Virus record (IMG/VR): IMGVR_UViG_3300037847_001466
Coordinates: 5,784-34,924 of that record
DNA length: 29,141 bases
Reading direction: 5' to 3' (one strand)
Source: a virus
Shown here: positions 1 through 8,970 of the stretch, one piece after another
Position numbering within the stretch: the first letter of the stretch is position 1
Layout of the letters: every line of letters begins with the position of its first letter
Notes under the pieces: generated by a model
Seen by the model: only the letters and a program-made list of their open reading frames with translations
Database searches by the model: none
What the model was told of the DNA's origin: nothing
Translations under genes and position numbers: made by a program

Positions 1-1109
1 AGATCAATATCTCGATTTGAACTAGACACAATATCTCTAGCTAAAACATCAAGGTCGCCGCCCAACTCAGGACTGGTATCGCCCACCACATTTGTTAGTG
101 AGCCAGCACCGTCATTGCCCGAATATGTAAAGTCAACTCTAATACCGTCAAGGTTGCTAAATGTACCGTTAGAAGCTAGGTGCGTAACAGGAACCTTAGA
201 GTATCCTGACGCTGCTGTAACTGCACCGCTTACCTTATATATTGCAAAGGTAGCCGCCGCGCCTTCCTTCTCAATATGTATAATCCCTCTTGCTGTGACG
301 TTACTAACATCATCAAACGTAGCAATAAAAGAAGATATTGCAGTACCATTATCGTCTGCATCATCAATATATATTTCTGATACTGAGCTTAGTGTGCCGT
401 TGTTTAAGGCAACCTTACCACCACCGGGGTCAGCGTCAGAAGTGCTATTGTTGAATGTCATCTGAAGGCCAGCAGAGTTGCCTGTTGCGCCAGTGTTACC
501 TGTTACAAGCCCAAAGGCCAAGGCAAGCGCACCAGAACTGGCTGTATAAGTCGCAGAAGCAGTGGGAGATCCGCCAGCTGATACAGCCGACACAGATGCC
601 GTGACGGTATCTACCTTGCCCTCAGTGACCGTTAGGTTGCCACTTCCATCGAAACTAAGTAGTTTATTCGCTCTGTCAGCAGCGGATGTAGTAAACTCAG
701 ATGTCGCAATCACATTTGTTTTTGACACCTTCAAAGATCGTCCTACAGTTTCCTCTAACTCCTGCACCATAAAAGTTAGCTTGTCTAACGCATCTTCATG
801 CGTGGCTGCTGGGAACGGATCGTTTGGTGTATAGTCTGTGGTCTGAGTCCGGGCTGTAGTTCTAAGCAACACCACAGTTTCACCTGATGCTGGGGCTGAC
901 CCAAATGTTATATTACCACCACTTGCAACACCTACGCCCGACACAGAGTAATGTGTTGTTTTAGTCTTGGTAGTTTCTGCGCCAGTTGAATCAGTCCTGA
1001 TAATGACCGTGATATCGTCATCATCAAAGATTTTGAACGTATATGCAAAAACAGTGGTACTGCCGTTGCCACTGTAACTGTTTCTAGTGTTGGTGCTACT
1101 AACTGTCAT
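1..1109 (-). CDS. Tail fibre protein, T7-type N-terminus (partial, C-terminus beyond window)
   Basis: The reading frame is open from an ATG at 1109 to the left edge, giving 369 codons with no stop. The start is set by GGAG placed 6 bases upstream. Residues about 1-130 have the pattern of the T7 tail fibre N-terminal domain: an opening NSYSGNGSTTVFAYTFKI, then YSVSG, a G-rich turn, VVLLRTT, and a helix with ALDKLTFMVQELEETVGRSL. In T7 this part docks the fibre to the tail tubular proteins. The rest is Ser/Thr/Gly/Ala-rich and beta-like, with a short GATGNSAG stretch near residue 210. It is the last gene seen of the late operon, 31 bases after the ejection protein, which is the T7-like place for a fibre. 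The receptor-binding tip is not in the window. Confidence 0.85.
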   Translation of the reverse strand, partial: MTVSSTNTRNSYSGNGSTTVFAYTFKIFDDDDITVIIRTDSTGAETTKTKTTHYSVSGVGVASGGNITFGSAPASGETVVLLRTTARTQTTDYTPNDPFPAATHEDALDKLTFMVQELEETVGRSLKVSKTNVIATSEFTTSAADRANKLLSFDGSGNLTVTEGKVDTVTASVSAVSAGGSPTASATYTASSGALALAFGLVTGNTGATGNSAGLQMTFNNSTSDADPGGGKVALNNGTLSSVSEIYIDDADDNGTAISSFIATFDDVSNVTARGIIHIEKEGAAATFAIYKVSGAVTAASGYSKVPVTHLASNGTFSNLDGIRVDFTYSGNDGAGSLTNVVGDTSPELGGDLDVLARDIVSSSNRDID

Positions 1110-1140
1110 ATCAATCTCCAGTAGCTATTAATTTAGCAGA

Positions 1141-3786
1141 TTAGAAGGTGTTTGCATATCTGCTTGGTGGAAAATAAAATTCTTGCTCCATGTCGCGTTT
1201 CATTCGGCGTTCCATTCTACGCAAGTAACCGGGGTTTGATCTTTCCATCAATCCATAAATAAACAAATAGTCTAAAGCTGTTTTTGTGTAAAACAGATTA
1301 TAACCCGGTGTATTGCTTATGGCAAAGCGTGTAGCATTTTTAGTAATAGCATCCACATCGCCAGACAACACATTATTGTAAATTCTAGCTATGTCATCTA
1401 TTGAGCCAAATGTAGGGCCAAGCAGACTTTGTGATAATGTTTGACCGTATTTGTTATATTCACCAAACAAAAAGTCTCCGTATATCCCCATGCCGCCGCC
1501 CTGCAACATAGCCTTTGTCAACAGTTCTGGGTTCAAAGCTGTTTCATCACTAAACACCTCAAGAGGCTCTTTGCCTTTTAATATCTCTTTAAGTTGTACA
1601 GATAGATAGCCCATCATGGTTGCGCCAACCATCATCTGTGCCAGCCCTACCATGCCGCTAGATGAAAACTGTTGTTCATTTGGTGCCATACCAGCTAACT
1701 GTTTTTTCGCGTAGTATTGACCTGTCATACCCTTTGATATGTAAGTGATTGGGAAACCTTTAAGTTGCATAATCGCTCTAATGGACTCGCCAAGCACTGT
1801 GCCTCTTTCTAAGCCTTGGTTCATTATGGCGCGTTCTTTAGCACCCGGCGTGGGGATAGCAGTGTCAGCCGCATCAGTAAGATATGTAGCAATCTTTGTT
1901 GACAAATCGTCACGGTACTTGTCAATCATGGCTTGCGTTGGCTGTTTAAGCTTACGCTTTCTTGTTTCATTTGCCTTGGCTAAAGCAGCTTGTGCTATTG
2001 ATGAGTCGGGCAAAGCATCTAAGCCAGAAGATGTCATGTATTTGTTGCCATCAACAGCCTCTAACTCCATTTGACGCATCAAACTCCACTCAGTTTCGTT
2101 AATGCCATACCGTTGCAAATCAAATCGTGTGGCGTTTGGAAGATCGCCAAATCCTTTGTCAGCGTAGGTTGCAAGGTCAGCAGCCAACATTTTAGCCAGC
2201 CCAACCTTTTGCGCGTTGTTCCAATAGTTCATGCCATTTAGTCTGAAGAATATGTTGTGTGCTTTTGCAAGTTTCCCCGGCCCACTATCATTTGCTCCAA
2301 ATCTGGCAAACACATCGCCATTGTATCCATCTACGCCTACATTTAACAGAAAAGCTAGACGCTTTTGGTCTTGAGAACTGTAGTTTCTGAAGATGTCGCT
2401 GAACGCTCTGGCGTATGATGTAAAAATACCACGGTCTGTGCGCGAGTTTATGAAGGATGCCTTACTTGCTATATCAGAAAATGACGTAATCGTTGCCATG
2501 CCTAACTTTGACATATTTTGCAACATGCGCCAACCAGCAGCTATCCCGGCAAAATCTGCCCCAAATAAAACTGGTCTTCCGGCACCCCTTGCTCTAGTAG
2601 TGCCGTCAAGTTCTCTGAATTGATTGGTAAGAGATCTTTCTTTTTTTACAATCTGGTCAATTCGTGTGGCATCCCCTTTATTCATCTTTTTGATGTCATC
2701 AATAACACGATCAAACATAGACTTTGGGTTTGTACCAAACTTTTCCATAAGGCCAATAGACTGCGCGTCATGTTGTATAGCGTTCATAACAGCGTCAGAC
2801 AGGCTCATTCTGCTGTATTTTTTAAAATACGCATGTGCCGCAGCACCATTCTTAAAATGTATGATACGGCTCTGACTAAGTTTTTTTGCTAGATTTGCTG
2901 GGCCAGTGAATGATGCAAGGCTGTCGGCCTGACCATCATCGCCTCTAAGCGCGTCAACCTTGTCATGTTGCCCTGACACAAGGTTATCCCACATATCAGC
3001 TAGGAACTGTTCGTTAGTATATGGCTCACCGTCTTTTGTCGGTGGTTTATTTTCAAATGTTTTTGGGTCTAATACATCTGGTTTTAACATATATTCTACC
3101 CAAGTATTTCTTGCGGTGTTTAACTCTTCGCTAGTTTTAGCCCCGGCTCTCAGTAATATTGGGTCATGTGATTGCCTAACAGCGTAGTTTTTTAACTCAG
3201 CAATCATCGCGCCTTGTTGGTTTTTACGCTTTAACATACGCTTTTGAGTGATTTGTATGATCTCTGCTATGCGTTTTGCTTCCGCACCACCAGCCACATT
3301 GACATCAAAATCATCGCCATCAAACATAGCTTGGAATACTTTGCCTTCTAGTTCCTTGCTAAGAAATAGTTTGTCTAATCTTTCTTTGTGCAAGGCGGCT
3401 AGTAGTTCGCCAGCATATTTGCTCATTATTCCCTGTTGACGCGCATCAACACTGTTCATGCCGCCCTCTGCATATTTGAAACTGCCAACCATTATAGCTG
3501 ATAAGGCTTCTGCCGGGTTTTCAGACTGTTGCACAAACCGCATAATATCAGCGTATGCCTTGGCGTTTAGCAATCTGTTGCGCTTTTGCATAACAGCGTT
3601 AATTCTAGCTTGTTTGGCTATCTCTCTAGCAAGCGATAAAACCTCTAGTTCCTCACCCTCACCAGCGTTCTCAACTCTTTTTTGCAATCGCTCGTTGAGA
3701 ATTTCAAAAACCGCTTCCGCTTCGCCTTCTTCAAAAACGACCCCAGCTTTTCTGCCAGCTTCAAGGATTTCGTCTACACAACTCAT
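1141..3786 (-). CDS. Internal virion/ejection protein, gp16-like C-terminal part
   Basis: This 881-residue protein starts with an ATG one base after the stop of the 577-residue gene, with GAGG 7 bases upstream. It is largely helical, with many charged heptad-like stretches in residues 1-250. A moderately hydrophobic segment lies around residues 720-750 (SGMVGLAQMMVGATMMGYLSVQL), and the C-terminal tail is Arg-rich. Size, position and partner gene match the large internal core/ejection protein of T7-like phages (T7 gp16, about 1300 residues). There the protein is extruded into the host envelope during DNA entry. Here the equivalent seems to be carried by two adjacent genes. I see no lytic transglycosylase motif in it. 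The role is inferred mainly from gene order and composition. Confidence 0.7.
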   Translation of the reverse strand: MSCVDEILEAGRKAGVVFEEGEAEAVFEILNERLQKRVENAGEGEELEVLSLAREIAKQARINAVMQKRNRLLNAKAYADIMRFVQQSENPAEALSAIMVGSFKYAEGGMNSVDARQQGIMSKYAGELLAALHKERLDKLFLSKELEGKVFQAMFDGDDFDVNVAGGAEAKRIAEIIQITQKRMLKRKNQQGAMIAELKNYAVRQSHDPILLRAGAKTSEELNTARNTWVEYMLKPDVLDPKTFENKPPTKDGEPYTNEQFLADMWDNLVSGQHDKVDALRGDDGQADSLASFTGPANLAKKLSQSRIIHFKNGAAAHAYFKKYSRMSLSDAVMNAIQHDAQSIGLMEKFGTNPKSMFDRVIDDIKKMNKGDATRIDQIVKKERSLTNQFRELDGTTRARGAGRPVLFGADFAGIAAGWRMLQNMSKLGMATITSFSDIASKASFINSRTDRGIFTSYARAFSDIFRNYSSQDQKRLAFLLNVGVDGYNGDVFARFGANDSGPGKLAKAHNIFFRLNGMNYWNNAQKVGLAKMLAADLATYADKGFGDLPNATRFDLQRYGINETEWSLMRQMELEAVDGNKYMTSSGLDALPDSSIAQAALAKANETRKRKLKQPTQAMIDKYRDDLSTKIATYLTDAADTAIPTPGAKERAIMNQGLERGTVLGESIRAIMQLKGFPITYISKGMTGQYYAKKQLAGMAPNEQQFSSSGMVGLAQMMVGATMMGYLSVQLKEILKGKEPLEVFSDETALNPELLTKAMLQGGGMGIYGDFLFGEYNKYGQTLSQSLLGPTFGSIDDIARIYNNVLSGDVDAITKNATRFAISNTPGYNLFYTKTALDYLFIYGLMERSNPGYLRRMERRMKRDMEQEFYFPPSRYANTF

Positions 3787-3787
3787 G

Positions 3788-5521
3788 CTATCGCCTCAAA
3801 ATACAAGCTGCACCAGCGCGGCTTATCTCTTCAAACTTGCTTGCCTTTTCGTCTATCTGCTTGGTTTCTTCAATAGACTTCTTTAAATCTGCTGGCAAAA
3901 CTGCTTGCATCTCTTCGTTTTGCAAGTCTTCTTGCAAACGTGCGTTTTCAGCCTCAAACTCATTAAGATCAATTTCATCCATGACAGGCTTGTCAGCCGC
4001 CATCTCATCAACAGCATCTTTATGTTCTGCTAGTCTGCCCAATAACGCCTCTGCGCCACCATCATCTAACTTTGTGTCTTCTGCTATATTGTCTGCTTGT
4101 TGGGCTGTTAATACACCTTGCTGTTTATTTACAAGGGCAGAAGCTTCTTGCAACTGAGTTTGTCGAACAGCAATTTTTTCTTGCAGTTCTGCTAGTTTTT
4201 TTTGCTCCGCTGCCGTTATTCTTTTGTTTTTACGCTTTTCTGCTTTTGCTCGGATGTCATCTATTTGTTTTTGAAAAGTAGCTAAATCAGCCTCAATAGC
4301 TTGCTCCATGTTTGGATCGACTGGGCGTTCTATAGTTTTCCCAGCCCTTCTATCCATTTCCACTTCAATAGCTTTTCTGTCAGTAGCCAGCTTTTCTGAT
4401 AAAACTGCATCATTAGACTCTCTGGCTGTTTGTAAGTTTGCTTCTAAATCAGCTATTTGTGTGTTTAGTTCTGTTTCTGTCATAGATGAAACAGCAATAT
4501 CATTTACTTCATAATCTTCATCAAAAGGAGATTTGCCTCTTAAATCACTGGCATCAAGGATCTTTTCTGTTCCGTCTACATCACGCACAGTAATCGTGCC
4601 ATCCTTACTAATATCTATGACATCTACTACTTTTGGCTCACCATCTGAGTTGTAAACAATTTTTTTGCCAGCCTGTTCCTCGACCTTGGCTACGTTTGTT
4701 TTTTCTACGTTATCAATTAATTTTGTTACTTCTACTTCTTTATCAAGCGCAAGTTGAGCAACAGATGTGCGTTGAGCCTGATCTCTAGTTGGGGCTGGCA
4801 GTTTGTTAATCCTGTCAGATATTTTGCCAGCACCCCAATGCAGCCCACCACCAAGCGCAGAACCTAGTGCTACATTCAAAAAGCTGTCCATCAAGGTATA
4901 ATCGTCATCGCCCTCTAGCGCAGCCGCGCCAATAACCAATGGCTCAACTGCCACCGCGCCAATCGCACCATCTATTGTACCAGTTGCAAAACGACTGCCA
5001 GATGTCTTGCCATCAAGCCTTTGTCTTACTGCCCTGACTGCACCAGAAGGTCTTATTTTAGCAGCCATTGTAGCCCCTCTAGCAACCGCTACAGAAGGTA
5101 TAAACGCTGATGCTACGTTTAGCGGGTCTATGACACTGCCAGCCAGTGCTACGCCAAACTGCGCTGCCCCAAGGCCAAAACCGCCTCTTGACCTACTAAG
5201 GGTGGTTTGAAAAGCTGATCTTTCATCATGTCTGTCTGCAAGCAAAGAAGCTAACCCCTCAGTGATCCCATCTGTGCCAACAGTCAGCCCCTCTCTATAA
5301 TATTCACTTTCTAAATACTCTTCTCTCGTAAGATTGCGGCCTTGTCTGCCACGACCAAGCTTTTGTTCCGCAATGCGACCCAAAGCATTGACAGGATTGT
5401 AGTACATTGTTTCGTCTAATGTCGCGCCAAGAACATCTAATGTGCCAGCCTTGGCATTATCAAAGTATTGATCATGTACATTCTGATCAAATTTTTGCTC
5501 TGGAATATAAACATCTACCAT
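3788..5521 (-). CDS. Internal virion/ejection protein, gp16-like N-terminal part
   Basis: This is a 577-residue protein. Its ATG shares one base with the stop of the 865-residue gene (TAATG). Residues about 100-240 hold several small-residue hydrophobic segments (GFGLGAAQFGVALAGSVIDP, AIGAVAVEPLVIGAAAL, FLNVALGSALGGGLHW), which suggests membrane insertion. Residues about 330-560 are a long charged coiled coil rich in Glu, Lys, Ala and Gln. The protein ends AGAACILRR immediately before the next gene. No classical soluble lytic transglycosylase motif is visible, unlike T7 gp16. It is very likely an ejection-apparatus protein acting with its two neighbours; its exact T7 equivalent is uncertain. 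Confidence 0.7.
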   Translation of the reverse strand: MVDVYIPEQKFDQNVHDQYFDNAKAGTLDVLGATLDETMYYNPVNALGRIAEQKLGRGRQGRNLTREEYLESEYYREGLTVGTDGITEGLASLLADRHDERSAFQTTLSRSRGGFGLGAAQFGVALAGSVIDPLNVASAFIPSVAVARGATMAAKIRPSGAVRAVRQRLDGKTSGSRFATGTIDGAIGAVAVEPLVIGAAALEGDDDYTLMDSFLNVALGSALGGGLHWGAGKISDRINKLPAPTRDQAQRTSVAQLALDKEVEVTKLIDNVEKTNVAKVEEQAGKKIVYNSDGEPKVVDVIDISKDGTITVRDVDGTEKILDASDLRGKSPFDEDYEVNDIAVSSMTETELNTQIADLEANLQTARESNDAVLSEKLATDRKAIEVEMDRRAGKTIERPVDPNMEQAIEADLATFQKQIDDIRAKAEKRKNKRITAAEQKKLAELQEKIAVRQTQLQEASALVNKQQGVLTAQQADNIAEDTKLDDGGAEALLGRLAEHKDAVDEMAADKPVMDEIDLNEFEAENARLQEDLQNEEMQAVLPADLKKSIEETKQIDEKASKFEEISRAGAACILRR

Positions 5522-8118
5522 TAGAACAACTTTTTGCTTTCAAAAATTTTATTTAACCTAGATTTTAACACGCCCTGACCATCTCGGTATTCTTCGGCTA
5601 ATGGTAATACCGCGCTGAATGGCACCGATATAAACCCTGCAAAACCGTCCATGCCCTCTGGCGGCACAAAATCCTGACTTGGTTTCATTGGCACTAGATT
5701 GCCCAACTGATCTACTAGAAACACGCCCTTGTTATCTACCGTTGTTCGCCATGATCCGTTACTTTTTAAATCGGATAAATATTCGTTTTGAAAATCCTCA
5801 TCTCTTCTGCCCACTGGTGTAGGGGGGAAAATAATCCGACTTTTCAAATAATCTTGATCCTCAAAAACACTATGTTGTAGCACAACACTCATGTCCCCTG
5901 CCTGATCAGCCAAAGCAGTTGGCACTCTCATCTGCGAGTCATTGATGTTTTCAAATACAAAATGATTGCCAATAACAGCCTCGTAAGCACGCTTCACAGC
6001 ATCTTCTGGGTCTATTGTTCTTGTAGCCATTAAATGCTTGGCAGTGTTTGCAATAGTGTCCTGCATTTTAATGATATGTGACGTTCTATTGGCATCACCG
6101 CCCACACCTATAACACCATCTCTAATGCCGCCCATCACACTTGATGCGTAATCATCAACCGTATCACGCACTATTTCATCAACCTGATTTCTTTGATCGC
6201 TGGTCAATTTACCTTTGGCGTTTTTGATATTAACTTCTTCATTCCCATCAACAACGCTTTGCATGTTGATTTGCTCCGGGTATGCTGCTCTCAAATGCTC
6301 TGCAAAAGAAATGACGTTAGTTGACATCAAATGACGCATCACTCTGTTTTCGTTCTCAACGCCATATTGTTGAACAAACTGGTCAAGAACCCTTGCCTTG
6401 TCCATAGATGTGTTGCCTTCAGCATTGTATTGAGCTTGAAATGCTGTAAGGTCTGCGTTTGATGTGACCCTTACATCCCCCGGCGCAACGCCCATTTGTA
6501 ACTGCATGGTAACAAGTTCGCTTGGTGTCTTTGGATCATCTGGGCGTTTGTTATTATAGTACCCAACAAAGTCATCTTTTATATCTTTGTTACGAGCCGC
6601 TAATCTCTCATTGAGAATTTGGTAAGCCCTTGCGCCTTGCTCTGTGCCTCTATTGGCTTTGGCTTCATTTATTATTGCTGTTTGTTGGGCAACAGAACCA
6701 AACTCGATGGACAAGAAATCTGCACCAGCAGACTTCATTGCCGCTAACTCCACTCTCATTTTGTTAGCTTGATCAAATTGTTCAGCATTTTCTAAGCCTA
6801 CAATAGCGGCAGCGGCTGCGTCCTCTTGTGCTTGAGTCAGCGTTCCGTCTTTGCTTGCAGCCAAGGCGGCTGATGTGTTTCTTAAAACTTGTTGTGAATT
6901 TGCCACCTCTTTAACAGCCTTGTCACGGATACTTGCATTTATCAACCCCGATATTCTTTGTCTGTCACTGAAATCTTTTACGTCTGGGAAGTGCATATGC
7001 TTGGAACCGGGCGTCCAATCATTTCCATCATCAGCCTTTGTCATTTGATCTTCTAGGGCTTGCAGTTGCGAAAGTGACATCCCTTGAATTTTGGTATTAG
7101 CAAGATTTAAGTTTGCACTTAGAGTTTCCGCTTTGTCGGACTTCATCCTTTGTTCAATTTTATTGATAAGTAACTCTCTGTTACTAGCCTTCATAGTTTT
7201 GAAATTTACTAATATTTCTTCGCCAGCGTTATTCTCAACCCTAAAAATTTTTCCATCTCTAATGTCTTGTATGCGTGATTTTGCTTGCTCTTCGTTTAAA
7301 AAAAGATCTTCAGACGTATTTATAATCTGATCGTAAACAGCTTGAACTTGCATATCGTCTACAATTTTTTCTTGCGCTGTGATAGCAGCATCCCTTAGAG
7401 CGTGCTGTTTAGCAGTCATGTCAGGGCGTTCTGCCTCTAATCTCCCGCGCATCCTTTCTATGTCAACCTGTGTGTCTGCTGACTGAATTTCATTTTCAAA
7501 AGCACTGGCTGACAGCTCTTTACGGTAGCCACCTTTATCATATTTCAACCTTAGACCTTGCGCCGACCATCTATCAAAACCATCATCAAGGTTTTGCTGC
7601 AACTGTTGATACAACGCACTCGACGGATCAAGACCACGCATCTGAGACATGGTGTCTTCAATAGTGGTATTGACCTGATTTGCTCTAATTGTCTGGTGCT
7701 TTGCAAAAGCTACCTGACTGCCTGTAGCAACCTTTGCAGCTACCGTCTTGTTAAATTCAGATTCAACTTTTTGAAACTGTTTTCTTGTTAGCCTGTTTCG
7801 TAAAGGTTCTAGCTTTTGTTTTCTCAGGCTTTCTGAAAAGACCTTTGCATCAGCCTGATATTGTTGAACGGTTGTGGCTTCTGATGCGTTTGTAAAGTTG
7901 TTAAAATCTTGATTAGTAGATGTGTTTAATTCTTGATACGCTTTTTCAGTTTCGGCTTCTTTTTCTGCCATGTGAAAACGATATTGAATATCAGATGCGG
8001 TTTTACCTAACGCGGCTGTTGCCCTGCCAGATGCAGTAAACGCAGCCTCATTTGCGCGAGGCCCAAGCTGACCTGTTGCTAATATTCCCTGTCTTTCAAC
8101 CATTGGTATTTTAGGCAT
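5521..8118 (-). CDS. Internal virion/ejection protein, gp15-like
   Basis: This 865-residue protein has GAGG 5 bases before its ATG. It is almost wholly helical and hydrophilic, rich in Ala, Gln, Asp and Lys, with no signal peptide or membrane segment. It starts MPKIPMVERQGILATG, an opening of the kind seen in the large core proteins that follow gp14 in T7-like and marine podophages. It sits directly between the gp14-like gene and the gp16-like pair, which is the T7 order 14-15-16. In T7 this protein forms part of the internal core and, after release, the periplasmic conduit for DNA. Assignment rests on order, size (T7 gp15 is about 750 residues) and composition. Confidence 0.72.
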   Translation of the reverse strand: MPKIPMVERQGILATGQLGPRANEAAFTASGRATAALGKTASDIQYRFHMAEKEAETEKAYQELNTSTNQDFNNFTNASEATTVQQYQADAKVFSESLRKQKLEPLRNRLTRKQFQKVESEFNKTVAAKVATGSQVAFAKHQTIRANQVNTTIEDTMSQMRGLDPSSALYQQLQQNLDDGFDRWSAQGLRLKYDKGGYRKELSASAFENEIQSADTQVDIERMRGRLEAERPDMTAKQHALRDAAITAQEKIVDDMQVQAVYDQIINTSEDLFLNEEQAKSRIQDIRDGKIFRVENNAGEEILVNFKTMKASNRELLINKIEQRMKSDKAETLSANLNLANTKIQGMSLSQLQALEDQMTKADDGNDWTPGSKHMHFPDVKDFSDRQRISGLINASIRDKAVKEVANSQQVLRNTSAALAASKDGTLTQAQEDAAAAAIVGLENAEQFDQANKMRVELAAMKSAGADFLSIEFGSVAQQTAIINEAKANRGTEQGARAYQILNERLAARNKDIKDDFVGYYNNKRPDDPKTPSELVTMQLQMGVAPGDVRVTSNADLTAFQAQYNAEGNTSMDKARVLDQFVQQYGVENENRVMRHLMSTNVISFAEHLRAAYPEQINMQSVVDGNEEVNIKNAKGKLTSDQRNQVDEIVRDTVDDYASSVMGGIRDGVIGVGGDANRTSHIIKMQDTIANTAKHLMATRTIDPEDAVKRAYEAVIGNHFVFENINDSQMRVPTALADQAGDMSVVLQHSVFEDQDYLKSRIIFPPTPVGRRDEDFQNEYLSDLKSNGSWRTTVDNKGVFLVDQLGNLVPMKPSQDFVPPEGMDGFAGFISVPFSAVLPLAEEYRDGQGVLKSRLNKIFESKKLF

Positions 8119-8125
8119 ATCTACC

Positions 8126-8548
8126 TCAACTCATAACATTGAATGCTTTTTCACCGCCTTCAAGCAAAGACTGATAAGAAGCCAGTTGGTATGCTTGTTT
8201 TTTGGCTCTTCCTTCAGCCCTTGAAAGAGCCGCTTGTGATTTTTTGGCTGTTTCTTGTAAATTCGCAGCGTACCTAATATCTAGTGCGTCCATCTCTGTG
8301 TTAAAATATGAATCGGCTAAAGCCTCAAGAGGACTACCAGACATCTCAATACCAGATGCCGCAGTAGCTACTTTTTGTGTGGCTATAGTGCGTTCAGAAG
8401 CTTTGCGTAAGTTACTTTCTTCACGCACTTTTGCCCTTCGTAAAATAATTGCTTCATTTTCCGCAACACGCGCATTAAACTCGCCAACAGCCTGTGCTTG
8501 TTTAGCGGCTGCTTGATTGCCTTTGAAACTAAGTAAATCGCCAATCAT
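8126..8548 (-). CDS. Internal virion protein, gp14-like
   Basis: This 140-residue protein is all helical and rich in Ala, Glu, Lys and Gln. It has the pattern of podophage virion core proteins of the T7 gp14 class: an N-terminal run of KGNQAAAKQAQA, a long helix with EFNARVAENEAIILRR, and then SGIEMSGSPLEALADSYFNTEMDAL. The motif around SGS-P is typical of these proteins. Its ATG overlaps the stop of the GNAT-like gene (ATGA), indicating translational coupling. It probably forms the part of the internal core next to the portal and is ejected to the outer membrane at infection. Confidence 0.8.
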   Translation of the reverse strand: MIGDLLSFKGNQAAAKQAQAVGEFNARVAENEAIILRRAKVREESNLRKASERTIATQKVATAASGIEMSGSPLEALADSYFNTEMDALDIRYAANLQETAKKSQAALSRAEGRAKKQAYQLASYQSLLEGGEKAFNVMS

Positions 8549-8970
8549 AACAACACCATTGACATTCTATAATAGTTGGAGCCATCTGGCCCATAATGAA
8601 GCATCATACCTTCGTTTTCAAACCCCAGCCACTTTGCGAATCTGATAGCCTCTGGGTCTGATTCATGTATGCTTGCTTGAACCCTATGTAATCCATTGTT
8701 TTGTATTATACCTTCAAACATGTTCCTAGCATACCTTGCTATTGATGTTTGCCATTTACCTGAGTGCTTTGACAGCATACAAAACCCCTCACCTACGCCG
8801 TCCCACAAAACATGAATACCACCTAGAGCAACAACAGTATCACCTTGCATGACCGTAAAAGCATCAACATCGCCACCAGACCTAAATGCGTCTTTAAATG
8901 ATTTTGGCATATCAAAGTCCGTCTCTATATTAGAGACATGCTCTGGTCTAAATTTTACCACTTCAAGCAT
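8545..8970 (-). CDS. GNAT-fold acetyltransferase-like protein in the T7 gp13 position
   Basis: This is a 141-residue protein. I chose the ATG at 8970, which overlaps the stop of the tail tubular B gene by 8 bases, over an in-frame TTG one codon upstream. It has the general layout of GNAT N-acetyltransferases: an N-terminal strand/helix (VVKFRPEHVSNI), strand pair TVMQGDTVVALGGIHVL, the acyl-CoA-binding strand EGFCMLSK at about 61-68, a helix, then HRVQASIHESDPEAIRFAKWLGF at 95-117 and a closing strand YYRMSMVLL. T7 gp13, needed for internal core assembly, sits in the same place, and its relatives are often annotated as acetyltransferases. Whether it is catalytic is not shown by the sequence. 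Confidence 0.75.
   Translation of the reverse strand: MLEVVKFRPEHVSNIETDFDMPKSFKDAFRSGGDVDAFTVMQGDTVVALGGIHVLWDGVGEGFCMLSKHSGKWQTSIARYARNMFEGIIQNNGLHRVQASIHESDPEAIRFAKWLGFENEGMMLHYGPDGSNYYRMSMVLL

Noticed and set aside
115-834. Plus-strand open frames of 116 and 90 residues in the first kilobase
   Set aside because: They are antisense to the tail fibre frame, which has a clear start, ribosome site and T7-type N-terminal domain; the plus frames lack ribosome sites.
2880-2892. Minus-strand CTAGCAAAAAAA resembling the early-gene leader
   Set aside because: It lies in the middle of the 881-residue coding sequence with no start codon following at the right distance.
3626-3632. Plus-strand CTAGCAA
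   Set aside because: It lies antisense within the same ejection protein gene, with no plus-strand gene behind it; a chance match.
3784-3790. Frameshift joining the 577- and 881-residue frames
   Set aside because: The second gene has its own well-spaced GAGG and ATG, and the first ends with a normal stop, so two genes is the simpler reading.
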